DNA of 64,000 bases from Brenneria corticis (lineage in GTDB: Bacteria > Pseudomonadota > Gammaproteobacteria > Enterobacterales > Enterobacteriaceae), in assembly GCF_003115855.1 (NCBI RefSeq), contig NZ_KZ819076.1, positions 62,001 through 126,000 of the forward strand, given 5' to 3'. A model generated the notes under the pieces. That model did no database searches, had not been told where the DNA came from, and saw only the letters and a list, made by a program, of their open reading frames with translations. A program made the translations under genes and the position numbers. How positions within the stretch are numbered: the first letter of the stretch is position 1; each line of letters starts with the position of its first letter. Positions 44,549-53,733 of the stretch are shown here, in pieces.

Positions 44549-45478
44549 ATGGTTAAGGTGTATGCGCCAGCGTCGATTGGCAACGTCAGCGTCGGGTTTG
44601 ATGTGCTGGGGGCCGCCGTTTCGCCGCTGGACGGCTCGCTGCTGGGGGACTGCGTCTCCGCCGTCGCGGCGGATCGATTCAGCCTGCGCTGCGAAGGGCG
44701 ATTTGTCGCCAAGCTGCCGGACGATCCGCGGCAAAATATCGTCTATCAGTGCTGGGAGCGTTTCTGTCAGGAAATCGGTAAAACCATCCCGGTGGCGATG
44801 ACGCTGGAAAAGAATATGCCGATCGGCTCCGGCCTGGGCTCCAGCGCCTGTTCGGTGGTGGCGGGCCTGATGGCGATGAATGAATTCTGCGGCAAGCCGC
44901 TGGACGATACCCGCCTGCTGACGCTGATGGGTGAACTGGAAGGGCGTATTTCCGGCAGCGTGCATTATGATAATGTAGCGCCCTGTTTTCTCGGCGGCAT
45001 TCAACTGATGCTGGGGGAAGAGGGCATTATCAGCCAGCCGGTGCCGGCGTTTGACGACTGGCTGTGGGTGATGGCCTATCCGGGCATCAAGGTGTCGACC
45101 GCCGAAGCGCGGGCGATTCTGCCGGCGCAATATCGCCGCCAGGACTGCATCAGCCACGGCCGTTATCTGGCGGGCTTTATTCACGCCTGCCATACCGGGC
45201 AAGCCTCGCTGGCGGCTAAACTGATGAAAGACGTGATAGCAGAACCTTATCGGACCAAACTGCTGCCCGGCTTTGCCGAGGCGCGCAAGGCCGCACAGGA
45301 TATCGGGGCGCTGGCCTGCGGTATTTCCGGTTCAGGTCCGACATTGTTTTCCGTGTGCGATGAAATGGGCAGCGCGCAGCGGCTGGCCGACTGGCTGCGG
45401 GATAACTATTTGCAGAACGATGAAGGTTTTGTTCATATTTGCCGTCTGGATACGACAGGCGCGCGACAACTGGGATAA
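44549..45478 (+). CDS. thrB: Homoserine kinase
   Basis: GHMP kinase that phosphorylates homoserine. The start at 44549 (MVKVYAPASIGNVSVGFDVL) is two bases after the thrA stop; the frame is open further upstream but inside thrA. 309 residues (E. coli 310). ATP loop MPIGSGLGSSACSVVAG and C-terminal GISGSGPTLFSV are intact. Confidence 0.97.
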   Translation: MVKVYAPASIGNVSVGFDVLGAAVSPLDGSLLGDCVSAVAADRFSLRCEGRFVAKLPDDPRQNIVYQCWERFCQEIGKTIPVAMTLEKNMPIGSGLGSSACSVVAGLMAMNEFCGKPLDDTRLLTLMGELEGRISGSVHYDNVAPCFLGGIQLMLGEEGIISQPVPAFDDWLWVMAYPGIKVSTAEARAILPAQYRRQDCISHGRYLAGFIHACHTGQASLAAKLMKDVIAEPYRTKLLPGFAEARKAAQDIGALACGISGSGPTLFSVCDEMGSAQRLADWLRDNYLQNDEGFVHICRLDTTGARQLG

Positions 45479-45481
45479 TGC

Positions 45482-46771
45482 ATGAAACTCTACAATCTTA
45501 AAGATCATAACGAGCAGGTCAGCTTTGCGCAGGCTATTCAACGAGGGCTGGGAAGTCAGCAGGGGCTGTTTTTTCCTTTGGAACTGCCCGAATTCGAGCG
45601 CACTCAGATTGATGAACTGCTGGCGATGGATTTCGTTACCCGCAGCAGCCGCATTTTATCCGCCTATATCGGCGATGAAATGGCCGATGAAACGGTCTAT
45701 CAGCGCGTCAAGGCGGCATTTGCCTTCCCGGCGCCCGTCGTCGCCGTAACGGAAGATATCGCTGCACTGGAGCTGTTCCACGGCCCGACGCTGGCGTTCA
45801 AGGATTTCGGCGGGCGTTTTATGGCGCAGATGCTGACGGAAGTGGCGGGCGACAATAAAATCACCATTCTTACCGCCACCTCGGGGGATACCGGCGCGGC
45901 GGTGGCGCACGCGTTTTACGGTCTGGAAAACATCCGGGTGGTGATCCTCTACCCGCAGGGGAAAATCAGCCCGTTGCAGGAAAAACTGTTCTGCACGCTG
46001 GGCGGCAATATTCACACCATCGCCGTCGACAGCGATTTTGATGCCTGTCAGGCGCTGGTCAAGCAGGCCTTTGATGATGAAGAGCTGAAAAAGGCCATCG
46101 GTCTGAATTCGGCCAACTCGATTAATATCAGCCGGCTGTTGGCGCAAATCTGTTACTACTTTGAAGCGGTGGCGCAACTGCCGCAGGAAGCGCGCAATCA
46201 GCTGGTGGTTTCGGTGCCGAGCGGCAACTTCGGCGATCTGACGGCCGGCCTGCTGGCCAAATCCCTCGGCCTGCCGATTAAACGCTTTATCGCCGCCACC
46301 AACGCCAACGACACCGTGCCGCGTTTCCTGAGCAACGGCGCCTGGCAACCGAACAAGACCGTCGCCACCCTGTCCAACGCCATGGACGTGAGCCAGCCGA
46401 ACAACTGGCCGCGGGTGGAAGAGCTGTTCCGCCGTAAAGACTGGCAGTTGAAAACGCTGGGCTTTGGCGCGGTAAGCGACGACACCACCAAAGAGACCCT
46501 GCATGAGCTTGAAGCGCTGGGCTATACCTCCGAGCCGCACGCGGCCATTGCCTATCGTTTACTGCGCGATCAGCTTCAGCCCGGTGAGTTCGGGCTGTTT
46601 CTGGGAACGGCGCATCCGGCGAAATTCAAGGAAAGCGTGGAAGCCATTCTGGGCAAAACGCTGGAACTGCCTGACGCGCTGGCGAAACGCGCCGACCTGG
46701 ATGTGCTGTCGCACCATTTCCCGGCTGATTTCGCGCAGCTGCGTCAGTTCCTGATAACCTTGCCGGAGTAA
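45482..46771 (+). CDS. thrC: Threonine synthase
   Basis: PLP enzyme that converts O-phosphohomoserine to threonine. 429 residues (E. coli 428). PLP lysine in HGPTLAFKDFGGRF, phosphate-binding loop at PSGNFGDLTAG, and ATSGDTGAAVAHAFYG. Starts three bases after thrB. No clear terminator is seen in the 156 bp before the next, convergent, gene. Confidence 0.97.
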   Translation: MKLYNLKDHNEQVSFAQAIQRGLGSQQGLFFPLELPEFERTQIDELLAMDFVTRSSRILSAYIGDEMADETVYQRVKAAFAFPAPVVAVTEDIAALELFHGPTLAFKDFGGRFMAQMLTEVAGDNKITILTATSGDTGAAVAHAFYGLENIRVVILYPQGKISPLQEKLFCTLGGNIHTIAVDSDFDACQALVKQAFDDEELKKAIGLNSANSINISRLLAQICYYFEAVAQLPQEARNQLVVSVPSGNFGDLTAGLLAKSLGLPIKRFIAATNANDTVPRFLSNGAWQPNKTVATLSNAMDVSQPNNWPRVEELFRRKDWQLKTLGFGAVSDDTTKETLHELEALGYTSEPHAAIAYRLLRDQLQPGEFGLFLGTAHPAKFKESVEAILGKTLELPDALAKRADLDVLSHHFPADFAQLRQFLITLPE

Positions 46772-46927
46772 GCAAACTTTTCTCTTCGCGCCGGCGCTGA
46801 GAGTTTTCCAGAAATTGCCGCATGCAACGACGGAGAATCTTTCGGGCGCCGGAAGCGCGTCCTTGATTTCCTCCCTCCGCAGGCCCGGAGCCGCGGTATT
46901 GCCAAACCGCGACAGCGGTAGCCGGCG

Positions 46928-47527
46928 CTATTGCTGCTGCCTGGACAGGTCCCAAATATTGGGCAACTGGGTGTTGGAATAGCCCGAAATAAAGGTTTTT
47001 TCCCGACCGTCGGCGTCATACACCGCGCGCCGCACCGCGCCAATATTGGCGCCGTAGACATGGATGCTGATGGAAACCGCGTCATCCAGCACGTTGCTCA
47101 CCCGATGGATGTCGCCGATATTGGGCGACACCGCCTCCACCTCGCCAGGTCGCAGCAGCGCCGGCGGCCCCTCTTCCATCAGGCGCCCATCGCGACGCAC
47201 AAACGACTGCGAACGCTCCGCCCCGCGCAGCAGGCCAATCAGCCCCCAGACCTGATGGTCGTGCACCGGCGTGAATTGTCCGGGCCCCCAGACGAAACTC
47301 ACCACCGAAAACCGCTGGCGGGAATCCACATGCAGCAGATACTGCTGATAGTGATCAGGGTGAGGTTGGGCGAAAGCCTCATCCAGCCAGTCATCGTGGC
47401 GTACCAACTCCGCCAGCAGCGGGCGACCCTGGCGCAGCAGGCTCTCTTCATCGTCAGCCGACTCCACAACCGCCGCCAGTTTGCCGATAAAGTCGCGTAG
47501 CCGATCCTGTCTTAACGTTGCGCTCAT
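46928..47527 (-). CDS. Thiol dioxygenase, 3-mercaptopropionate dioxygenase-like (cysteine dioxygenase family)
   Basis: Cupin with non-haem iron that adds O2 to a thiol to give a sulfinate. 199 residues. Iron ligands His89, His91 (PVHDHQVWGLIG) and His141 (GDIHRVSN). The catalytic Ser-His-Tyr triad is S153-H155-Y157. Gln62 replaces the Arg60 of true cysteine dioxygenases and Arg166/167 (IGAVRRAVYD) can bind a carboxylate, both typical of bacterial 3-mercaptopropionate dioxygenase; mercaptosuccinate dioxygenases are also in this family. Lies 78 bp downstream of a LysR gene on the same strand. Thiol substrate unproven. Confidence 0.85.
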   Translation of the reverse strand: MSATLRQDRLRDFIGKLAAVVESADDEESLLRQGRPLLAELVRHDDWLDEAFAQPHPDHYQQYLLHVDSRQRFSVVSFVWGPGQFTPVHDHQVWGLIGLLRGAERSQSFVRRDGRLMEEGPPALLRPGEVEAVSPNIGDIHRVSNVLDDAVSISIHVYGANIGAVRRAVYDADGREKTFISGYSNTQLPNIWDLSRQQQ

Positions 47528-47605
47528 ATTCTCTCCTTCACTCTGGTTTGCAAAACCCGCGCGCGAAAGCGCGGGGGATTCGGCCGGCGGGCGCGCCGCG
47601 CCGGT

Positions 47606-48511
47606 CTAAGCGGCGTGCGGCGCCGGCAGGCCCAGTCCGGCGGCCACCGCCCCGGCGAAGCTGGCCGCCGCGTCGCGTAGCTGGTGCGGCAGGGCGGTAT
47701 GCACCAGCCACAGGCGGTTTTGCGGGGCGAAGTCCGCCAGGGGCAAAATGCGCAGCCGATCGGCCCACAGACCGTTTTCCACCTGAAAGCGCGGCAGTAG
47801 CCCTAACCCGCCGCCGCTGGCGATAAGCGACTGCTGCAGGTTGGAGCCGATCACCTCCATGGTGATGCGCAGCGGCAGCCCTTGTTCCGCCAGCGCGCGT
47901 CGCAGCGCGGCGCGAAAACCGCACCCCTCAGGATTAAGCACCCAGCCGTGGGGATAGCACTCCGCCAACGTCCGCGGCGGGGGCGCTTTGTCGCGCGGCG
48001 CCACTACCGCCAGCGGCACAGGGCCGAGATCGCTGCTATGCAGCCCGTCGGGAAAGACGTTGCCGGCGGGAAACATCAGCACCGCGGCATCCAGCTCTCC
48101 CTGCCGCAGGCTCTCCAGCAAAGGCAGCCCCCAATGGCTGACGATCTGCGGCCGGATATCGCGGTACTCGCCGGATAGCGTCGCCAATGCCGGCATTACC
48201 CCCCGCTCCGCCAGGCTGTGCGGCAACCCCAGGCGCAGCGCGCCGCTCGGGCCCTCTTTGCGGGATATCAATTGGCGCAGGGCGTCGATCTCGTGCCGAA
48301 TGCGCCGGCACTGCCGGTAGACGCTCAGACCGAGCGGCGTGGGTTTGAGCGGCTTGGTTTGCCTGTCCAGCAGCTGTACGCCCAGCGCCAGCTCCAGATT
48401 TTGTACGCGGCGCGTGACCGCCGGCTGGGTTAGCCCCAGCTGAGTCGCGGTAGCCTGGGTGGATTTCAACTGCACCAGCGTTACAAAGGCGTCGATATCA
48501 TCTATTTTCAT
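47606..48511 (-). CDS. LysR-type transcription regulator
   Basis: 301 residues. N-terminal helix-turn-helix at about 18-37 (ATATQLGLTQPAVTRRVQNL), then a periplasmic-binding-like effector domain (GPSGALRLGLPHSLAERGVM onward). Sits between the thiol dioxygenase and the binding-protein genes and close to a divergent transporter-lyase operon, so it likely senses the pathway substrate or product and controls both arms. The C-terminus GLGLPAPHAA is Ala/Pro-rich. No inducer can be inferred from sequence. Confidence 0.9.
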   Translation of the reverse strand: MKIDDIDAFVTLVQLKSTQATATQLGLTQPAVTRRVQNLELALGVQLLDRQTKPLKPTPLGLSVYRQCRRIRHEIDALRQLISRKEGPSGALRLGLPHSLAERGVMPALATLSGEYRDIRPQIVSHWGLPLLESLRQGELDAAVLMFPAGNVFPDGLHSSDLGPVPLAVVAPRDKAPPPRTLAECYPHGWVLNPEGCGFRAALRRALAEQGLPLRITMEVIGSNLQQSLIASGGGLGLLPRFQVENGLWADRLRILPLADFAPQNRLWLVHTALPHQLRDAAASFAGAVAAGLGLPAPHAA

Positions 48512-48577
48512 AATAAACGGGCGCTATATTTTTCGGGCCGCAAAAATAGCCCGAGATTATTTGGATAGGATATTGGC

Positions 48578-49540
48578 TTATTCATTGACGGAAATATTGG
48601 CCCGCTGAATGATATCTTTACTGATGGAATAGGTGGCTCTAATTAATTCGCTGGTTTGCTCCGGCGTTTTTATTTCCGGCGATACGCCGATGCCGGTTAA
48701 TTCCGCCTGGGTTTTCTCATCGCTTAGCGCCTCACTGAAGGCCCGGCGCAATTTTTCCACCACCGGCTGCGGCGTGCCCGCGGGCGCGACGGCGATAAAT
48801 GAGCCGGAGAAGTTCCACTGCGGATAGCTGGCGGTAATGGACGGAACGCCGGGCAAATCCGGCGCGCTGTCGGCGCCGAAATAGGCCAGGCCGCGTAGTT
48901 TCCCGGCTTTGACAAAGCCGTTGGCCAGCGGATCGGAAACCAGGTCGATATGCCCGGCCACCGCGTCGGCCAGCGAGGGGGCGCTGCCCTTATAGGGAAT
49001 ATGCAGAATATCGACGCCGCTCAGCATCTTGAAATATTCCATGGAAATATTGCCCGGCGTACCGTTTCCCGAGGTGCCGTAAGTTAATTTGCCGGGATTT
49101 TTCTTCGCATAATCAATGAGCTCTGCGATGGAATTAATCGGCAGCGATGGATTGACCGCGATGACGGAACGCGAGCCGCCAATATGGGCCAGCGGCGTGA
49201 AGTCCTTGAACGGATCAAACTGCGCCGGCAGCAGCTGCGGCGCGATGGCCAGATTGCCGATGGAGGCATTCAGCAGGGTGTAACCGTCCGGGCGCGCATG
49301 CGCCACTTTGGCCGCGCCCAGCGTGCCGCCCGCGCCGGGGCGGTTCTCTATCACTACCGGTTGACCCAGCCGCTGTTCCAGCGCGCGCGCGACGATGCGC
49401 GCTGAATTGTCATTGGTGCCGCCCGGCGTGTAAGGGACGACATAAGTGATGGGGCGCGTCGGATACGCTTCCTGCGCCTGTGCCGGCGTCCCCGCCACGA
49501 TCGCCATGACGGCAGCGACGCGTATAAATGCATATTTCAT
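48578..49540 (-). CDS. Tripartite tricarboxylate transporter binding protein (TctC/Bug family)
   Basis: Periplasmic solute receptor, 320 residues. Signal peptide MKYAFIRVAAVMAIVAGTPAQA before QEAYPTRP. Family motifs YPTRPITYVVPYTPGGTNDN, VIENRPGAGGTLGAAKVA and YGTSGNGTPGNISMEYFK. AGAGGG precedes the ATG. Bug proteins mostly bind carboxylates, with two main-chain loops gripping one carboxylate. Divergent from tctB; the pair of operons encodes a full TctCBA system. Ligand unknown. Confidence 0.92.
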   Translation of the reverse strand: MKYAFIRVAAVMAIVAGTPAQAQEAYPTRPITYVVPYTPGGTNDNSARIVARALEQRLGQPVVIENRPGAGGTLGAAKVAHARPDGYTLLNASIGNLAIAPQLLPAQFDPFKDFTPLAHIGGSRSVIAVNPSLPINSIAELIDYAKKNPGKLTYGTSGNGTPGNISMEYFKMLSGVDILHIPYKGSAPSLADAVAGHIDLVSDPLANGFVKAGKLRGLAYFGADSAPDLPGVPSITASYPQWNFSGSFIAVAPAGTPQPVVEKLRRAFSEALSDEKTQAELTGIGVSPEIKTPEQTSELIRATYSISKDIIQRANISVNE

Positions 49541-49845
49541 TATCTATTTTCCCTCTTTATTTATCCCGGCCGTGAATATGTGGAATTTATCTTTAGAAAT
49601 TAAAAATGCGTACTTAGAATATGGGCGTAATTATAAAATTACATGATATAAATAACCGGTATTATGCAAACTATCTATATATTTTTTTGCTGACTAAAGT
49701 TGATTCATCGCTAAGGCGATATCGCCGTTCGGGCTGATATAACAAAACAGGCAATGAAAAGCAGACAATGATATGAACGCAAATAAACGGGAAATATATT
49801 TCGGGTTGTTTATTCGGGCGACCGGCCGCCGCCCGGGGGCAGAGT
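49541..49845. promoter_or_regulatory. Divergent control region of the TctC and TctBA-lyase operons
   Basis: 305 bp, strongly AT-rich between two GC-rich operons. It must hold both promoters and the LysR binding sites. I could not single out one convincing LysR box (T-N11-A palindrome). Confidence 0.5.
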
Positions 49846-50307
49846 ATGTCACGGCGCATTAATCAGCCCGACGCGCTCAGCGGCCTGCTGTATCTGCTGC
49901 TGGGCGGCGCGTTCGCGATCGTCGCCTGGCGGCATTACCCGTTGGGCAGCGCGGCGCGCATGGGGCCGGGCTTTCTGCCGTTCTGGCTCGGTGCCTTGCT
50001 GATGCTGATCGGCATCTGGGTGCTGGCGCAGGGAATACGTTCCCGTCTCGCCGAACGTCTGCCTCCCACGAATTGGCGCGCCCTGGGGCTGGTCGCCGGG
50101 TCCATCGCGGCGTTTGCGCTGGCCTTGCCCTGGTGCGGCCTGCTGTTCGCCATCGTGCTGATGGTGCTGGTCGCCACCCTGGCGGCGCCGAATGCCCCGC
50201 TGTTCCGGGCGGCGGTGCTGGGGGGCTCGCTGGCCTTGTTCAGCGCGCTGGTGTTCGTCAAGGGGTTGGGCCTGCCGCTGCCCCTATGGCCGTTTTTCAC
50301 AGGATAG
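49846..50307 (+). CDS. Tripartite tricarboxylate transporter small permease (TctB family)
   Basis: 153 residues with four hydrophobic segments (about 12-30, 42-65, 80-112 as two close helices, 120-145). N-terminus RINQPDALSGLLYLLLGGAF and the GPGFLPFWLGALLMLIGIWV segment are typical of TctB. Ends five bases before tctA starts. Works with TctA and the periplasmic receptor in proton- or sodium-driven uptake. Confidence 0.88.
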   Translation: MSRRINQPDALSGLLYLLLGGAFAIVAWRHYPLGSAARMGPGFLPFWLGALLMLIGIWVLAQGIRSRLAERLPPTNWRALGLVAGSIAAFALALPWCGLLFAIVLMVLVATLAAPNAPLFRAAVLGGSLALFSALVFVKGLGLPLPLWPFFTG

Positions 50308-50311
50308 GATC

Positions 50312-51811
50312 ATGGAGCTACTAGAACATCTGCAGTTGGGGTTCGCCACCGCTCTCAGCCTGGAAAATCTGCTGTTCGCCCTGCTGGGCTGCCTGCTGGG
50401 CACGCTGATCGGGGTACTGCCCGGCATCGGGCCGGTAGCCACGATAGCCATGCTTTTGCCGATCACCTACGGCATGTCCCCGACGGCGGCGCTAATCATG
50501 CTCTCCAGCATCTATTATGGCGCGCAGTATGGCGGTTCGACCACCGCCATACTGGTCAATCTGCCCGGCGAGTCCTCCTCCGTCATCACCACCCTGGATG
50601 GGCATCAAATGGCGCTTCAGGGCAGGGCCGGCGTGGCGCTGGCCGCCGCCGGCATCGGCTCTTTCTTCGCCGGCAGCGTGGCGACGCTGCTTATCGCCCT
50701 GTTCGCCCAGCCGCTTACCGCCATCGCGCTCAATTTCGGTCCCGCCGATTATTTTTCCCTGATGGTGTTTGGCCTGGTCGGTTCGGTGGTGATCGCTTCC
50801 GGCGCGCTGAGTAAAACCTTCGGCATGATCATTCTGGGGCTGCTGCTGGGCACCGTGGGAACCGACGTGAATTCCGGCATGGCGCGCTACGCTTTCGGCC
50901 AGCTCAGCCTGCTGGACGGGCTGGATTTCGTCTGCATCGCCATGGGCATTTTCGGCATCGCGGAAATCGTACGCAACCTGGAGCAGGGGGCGGCGCGGGC
51001 CGATGGCACCGCGCCGATCCACACCCTCTGGCCGGCGCGCCAGGACTGGCGCCGGATGTGGCCCGCCATCCTGCGCGGCACCGGCCTGGGCAGCCTGCTG
51101 GGAGTATTGCCGGGCGCCGGAGCCACTCTGGCCGCCTTCTCCTCTTATAGCCTGGAGAAAAAATGTACCGCGCGGCCGCAGGAGTTCGGCCGGGGGGCGA
51201 TTGAAGGCGTGGCGGGCCCCGAATCGGCGAATAACGCCGCCGCGCAGACCTCGTTTATCCCGCTGCTGACCCTGGGGATCCCGTCCAGCGCCACGATGGC
51301 GATGATGGTCGCGGCGATGATGATCCACAATATCCAGCCCGGACCGCAGGTGATGAGCACCAACCCGGCGCTATTTTGGGGTCTTATTGTCTCAATGTGG
51401 CTGGGTAATCTGATCCTGGTGTTGCTCAATTTGCCGCTGGTCGGCCTTTGGGCCCGGCTACTGCGCATTCCCTATACCTTGCTGTATCCGATGATCCTGG
51501 TGTTTTGCTGCATCGGCGTGTATTCGGTGAAAAACGCCGCGGCGGATCTCTGGCAGATGCTGGCCTTTGGGCTATTCGGCTATCTGCTCGGCAAACTGCG
51601 GCTGGAGCCGGCGCCGTTGCTGCTGGGCTTCGTACTGGGGCCGCTGCTGGAGGAGAATTTGCGCCGGGCGCTGCTGCTGTCGCGCGGCGATTTCAGCGTC
51701 TTCGTTACCCGCCCGCTGTCCGCGGGCCTACTGTTGGCCGCGCTGCTGCTGGTGCTGCTTATCTTTTTACCCCGGCTGAATCGCTCCCGGCAGGAAGTTT
51801 TTCAGGAATAA
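50312..51811 (+). CDS. Tripartite tricarboxylate transporter large permease (TctA family)
   Basis: 499 residues from ATG 50312; the frame is open upstream inside tctB but this start has AGGATAGGAT before it and gives the usual length. About 12 membrane segments. Diagnostic motifs GVLPGIGPVATIAMLLP, YYGAQYGGSTTAILVNLPGE, and GAGATLAAFSSY with the PESANNAAAQTSFIPLLTLG repeat half. Main transport subunit of the TctCBA importer. Confidence 0.93.
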   Translation: MELLEHLQLGFATALSLENLLFALLGCLLGTLIGVLPGIGPVATIAMLLPITYGMSPTAALIMLSSIYYGAQYGGSTTAILVNLPGESSSVITTLDGHQMALQGRAGVALAAAGIGSFFAGSVATLLIALFAQPLTAIALNFGPADYFSLMVFGLVGSVVIASGALSKTFGMIILGLLLGTVGTDVNSGMARYAFGQLSLLDGLDFVCIAMGIFGIAEIVRNLEQGAARADGTAPIHTLWPARQDWRRMWPAILRGTGLGSLLGVLPGAGATLAAFSSYSLEKKCTARPQEFGRGAIEGVAGPESANNAAAQTSFIPLLTLGIPSSATMAMMVAAMMIHNIQPGPQVMSTNPALFWGLIVSMWLGNLILVLLNLPLVGLWARLLRIPYTLLYPMILVFCCIGVYSVKNAAADLWQMLAFGLFGYLLGKLRLEPAPLLLGFVLGPLLEENLRRALLLSRGDFSVFVTRPLSAGLLLAALLLVLLIFLPRLNRSRQEVFQE

Positions 51812-51950
51812 ATCCCCGATGCCACGGCCGATGTCGCGCCGCGGCCCGGATTGCCGCGTAGCGGGATACGCGATTAGCGCGGCGCCGGCGATAAAACCGC
51901 GGGCCGGGTAACACGGAACAGGAAAATTTTTCACGGGAGATAATTGCTTT

Positions 51951-53303
51951 ATGGGTGCCTATGTTATTGATAGTGAACTGTTCGGCGACCAATTCGGTAC
52001 GGCGGAAATGCGCGATATTTTCAGCGATCGCGCCACGGTACAGCGCTGGCTCGACGTAGAGGCCGCTCTGGCCGACGTTCAGGCGGAGCTCGGTATTATC
52101 CCGACCGCCGCCGCCGTCGAGATCCGCCGCCAGGCGCGCGCCGAGCTTATCGATCTGGCGGCGCTCAAAGCCGATATGGATCGTATGGCGCATCCCATTG
52201 TGCCGCTGCTTAAGGCCATGAAACAGCTCTGCGCCGGAGGCAGCGGCGAGTACATTCACTGGGGAGCCACCACGCAGGACATCATGGATACGGGAACGGT
52301 GCTGCAAATCCGCGACGCATTGACATGGGTGGAGAAAAGTTTGGCGGAGCTGATAGCGCATACGCTGGCGCTGGCGGTTAAATATCGTGATTTGACGATG
52401 GTGGGACGCAGCCACGGCCAGCAGGCGCTTCCCATTACCTTTGGCTTTAAAGCCGCGGGCTGGACGCAGGAGCTGCGGCGTGGGCAACAGCGGTTGCAAG
52501 AGATCAAGCCGCGGGTATTGGTCGGCCAGTTTGGCGGGGCGGTGGGTACGCTGGCGTCCCTTGGCGATAAAGGCATCGCGGTGCAGCAGGGGCTTTTTCG
52601 GGCGCTCGGCCTGAATGACGCCGGCATCAGCTGGCACGTGAGCCGGGATAGCATCGCGGAATTGGCGGCTCAGCTGGCTATGGTCTCCCAGTCGGCCGCC
52701 CGCATTGCCCATGAAATATATAACCTGCAAAAAAGTGAAATCGCGGAATTGGAAGAGCCGTTTAATGAAGGCAAAGTGGGCAGCAGCACCATGCCGCACA
52801 AACGTAATCCTCCCGCCTGTGAAACCGTGGTGGCGCTGGCGCGTATCGTGCGCAGTACGGTGCCGTTGGCGCTTGAGGCAATGGTTGCCGATCACGAGCG
52901 CGACAAAATCGCCTTGCAGACCGAGCGGGAGTTTGTCAGCCGGGTGTTCAGTCTGACGCACGCGGCGCTGAAAAAAACCGCCGCCATCACCGCTCGTTTG
53001 AGCGTGCGTGAAAGCAATATGGAACGAAACCTCCATCTGCAAAAAGGGCTGCTGCTGTCCGAAGCGGTGATGATGCGCCTGGGAGAAAAAATCGGCCGCC
53101 AGGAAGCCCATGACATTCTTTATCATATCTGCATGGCCGTATTTGAACGGGGCGGGTCGTTACAGGACGCGCTTCAGCAAGACGCAAGGGTGACTCAACG
53201 GCTGGAGACTGAGGAGTTGGCGGAATTGCTTGCTCCCCATCGCTATACCGGGCTTGCCGGTTATTTCGTCGATCGCATCGCCGGTATCGAGCCAGGGCGT
53301 TAA
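51951..53303 (+). CDS. Fumarase/aspartase superfamily lyase (adenylosuccinate lyase-like)
   Basis: 450 residues. Superfamily signature GSSTMPHKRNP at about residues 277-287 with the catalytic Ser, HWGATTQDIMDTG at 104-115, and GRSHGQQALPITFG near 151 with a candidate catalytic His. Members split fumarate (or a muconolactone) off a succinyl-type substrate. purB lies elsewhere in enterobacteria, so this is a paralogue: candidates are S-(2-succino)-thiol lyase, a 3-carboxymuconate cycloisomerase-like enzyme, or another succinyl-adduct lyase. Its place next to a carboxylate importer and a thiol dioxygenase favours a C-S lyase that gives fumarate plus a thiol. GGGAGA precedes the ATG. Confidence 0.85.
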   Translation: MGAYVIDSELFGDQFGTAEMRDIFSDRATVQRWLDVEAALADVQAELGIIPTAAAVEIRRQARAELIDLAALKADMDRMAHPIVPLLKAMKQLCAGGSGEYIHWGATTQDIMDTGTVLQIRDALTWVEKSLAELIAHTLALAVKYRDLTMVGRSHGQQALPITFGFKAAGWTQELRRGQQRLQEIKPRVLVGQFGGAVGTLASLGDKGIAVQQGLFRALGLNDAGISWHVSRDSIAELAAQLAMVSQSAARIAHEIYNLQKSEIAELEEPFNEGKVGSSTMPHKRNPPACETVVALARIVRSTVPLALEAMVADHERDKIALQTEREFVSRVFSLTHAALKKTAAITARLSVRESNMERNLHLQKGLLLSEAVMMRLGEKIGRQEAHDILYHICMAVFERGGSLQDALQQDARVTQRLETEELAELLAPHRYTGLAGYFVDRIAGIEPGR

Positions 53304-53536
53304 AGGCCGGCGCCGTGAAAATGGAACGCCATATTGGCTTGGAAATATTGTTACGCGTTTTTTAAATGCGCTGTAAAAGTATTATACGGATTATTAACAA
53401 AAAACGGATTTATTATAATTTTATCGGCGGGTTAATGTTTTTATGGATTATATGGAAAAGCGTTAACCGTTTTTTATAGGATAAATCTTAATCAGACCAT
53501 TGACAAAGTAAGCATCTGTAATGCCGACCTAAAATC

Positions 53537-53616
53537 CGTCATCCCTGCGAAAGCAGGAATCTTTCTTATATCAATGCATTAGCTGAAAGCAGATCCCCGC
53601 CTTCGCGAGGATGACG
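53537..53616. repeat. REP-like inverted pair
   Basis: CGTCATCC at the left end and GGATGACG at the right end are inverted. Each end holds its own hairpin: CCTGCGAAAGCAGG on the left and CCCCGCCTTCGCGAGG on the right. This resembles the widespread GTCATCCCxGCGAAAGCxGGGAT dispersed repeats. At about 80 bp it looks like a non-autonomous element or BIME-type pair. Confidence 0.7.
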
Positions 53617-53733
53617 ATGAAGGTGGAGGGGTGTCAGCAACCTCAATATTATTAATTCGGGGAAAGTAATTAATCTTCCCGAAATATAGGCTGGTATATC
53701 CATTGTTGTTATAAATATATTTGATATGTTTTG

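Noticed and set aside
46626..46955. 109-codon frame on the minus strand overlapping thrC and the thiol dioxygenase end
   Set aside because: Overlaps two supported genes, with no ribosome site; composition is shadow-like.
51759..53126. 455-codon open frame opposite the lyase gene
   Set aside because: It crosses the end of tctA and the lyase gene and lacks any motif; the plus-strand lyase carries the GSSxMPxKxN signature.
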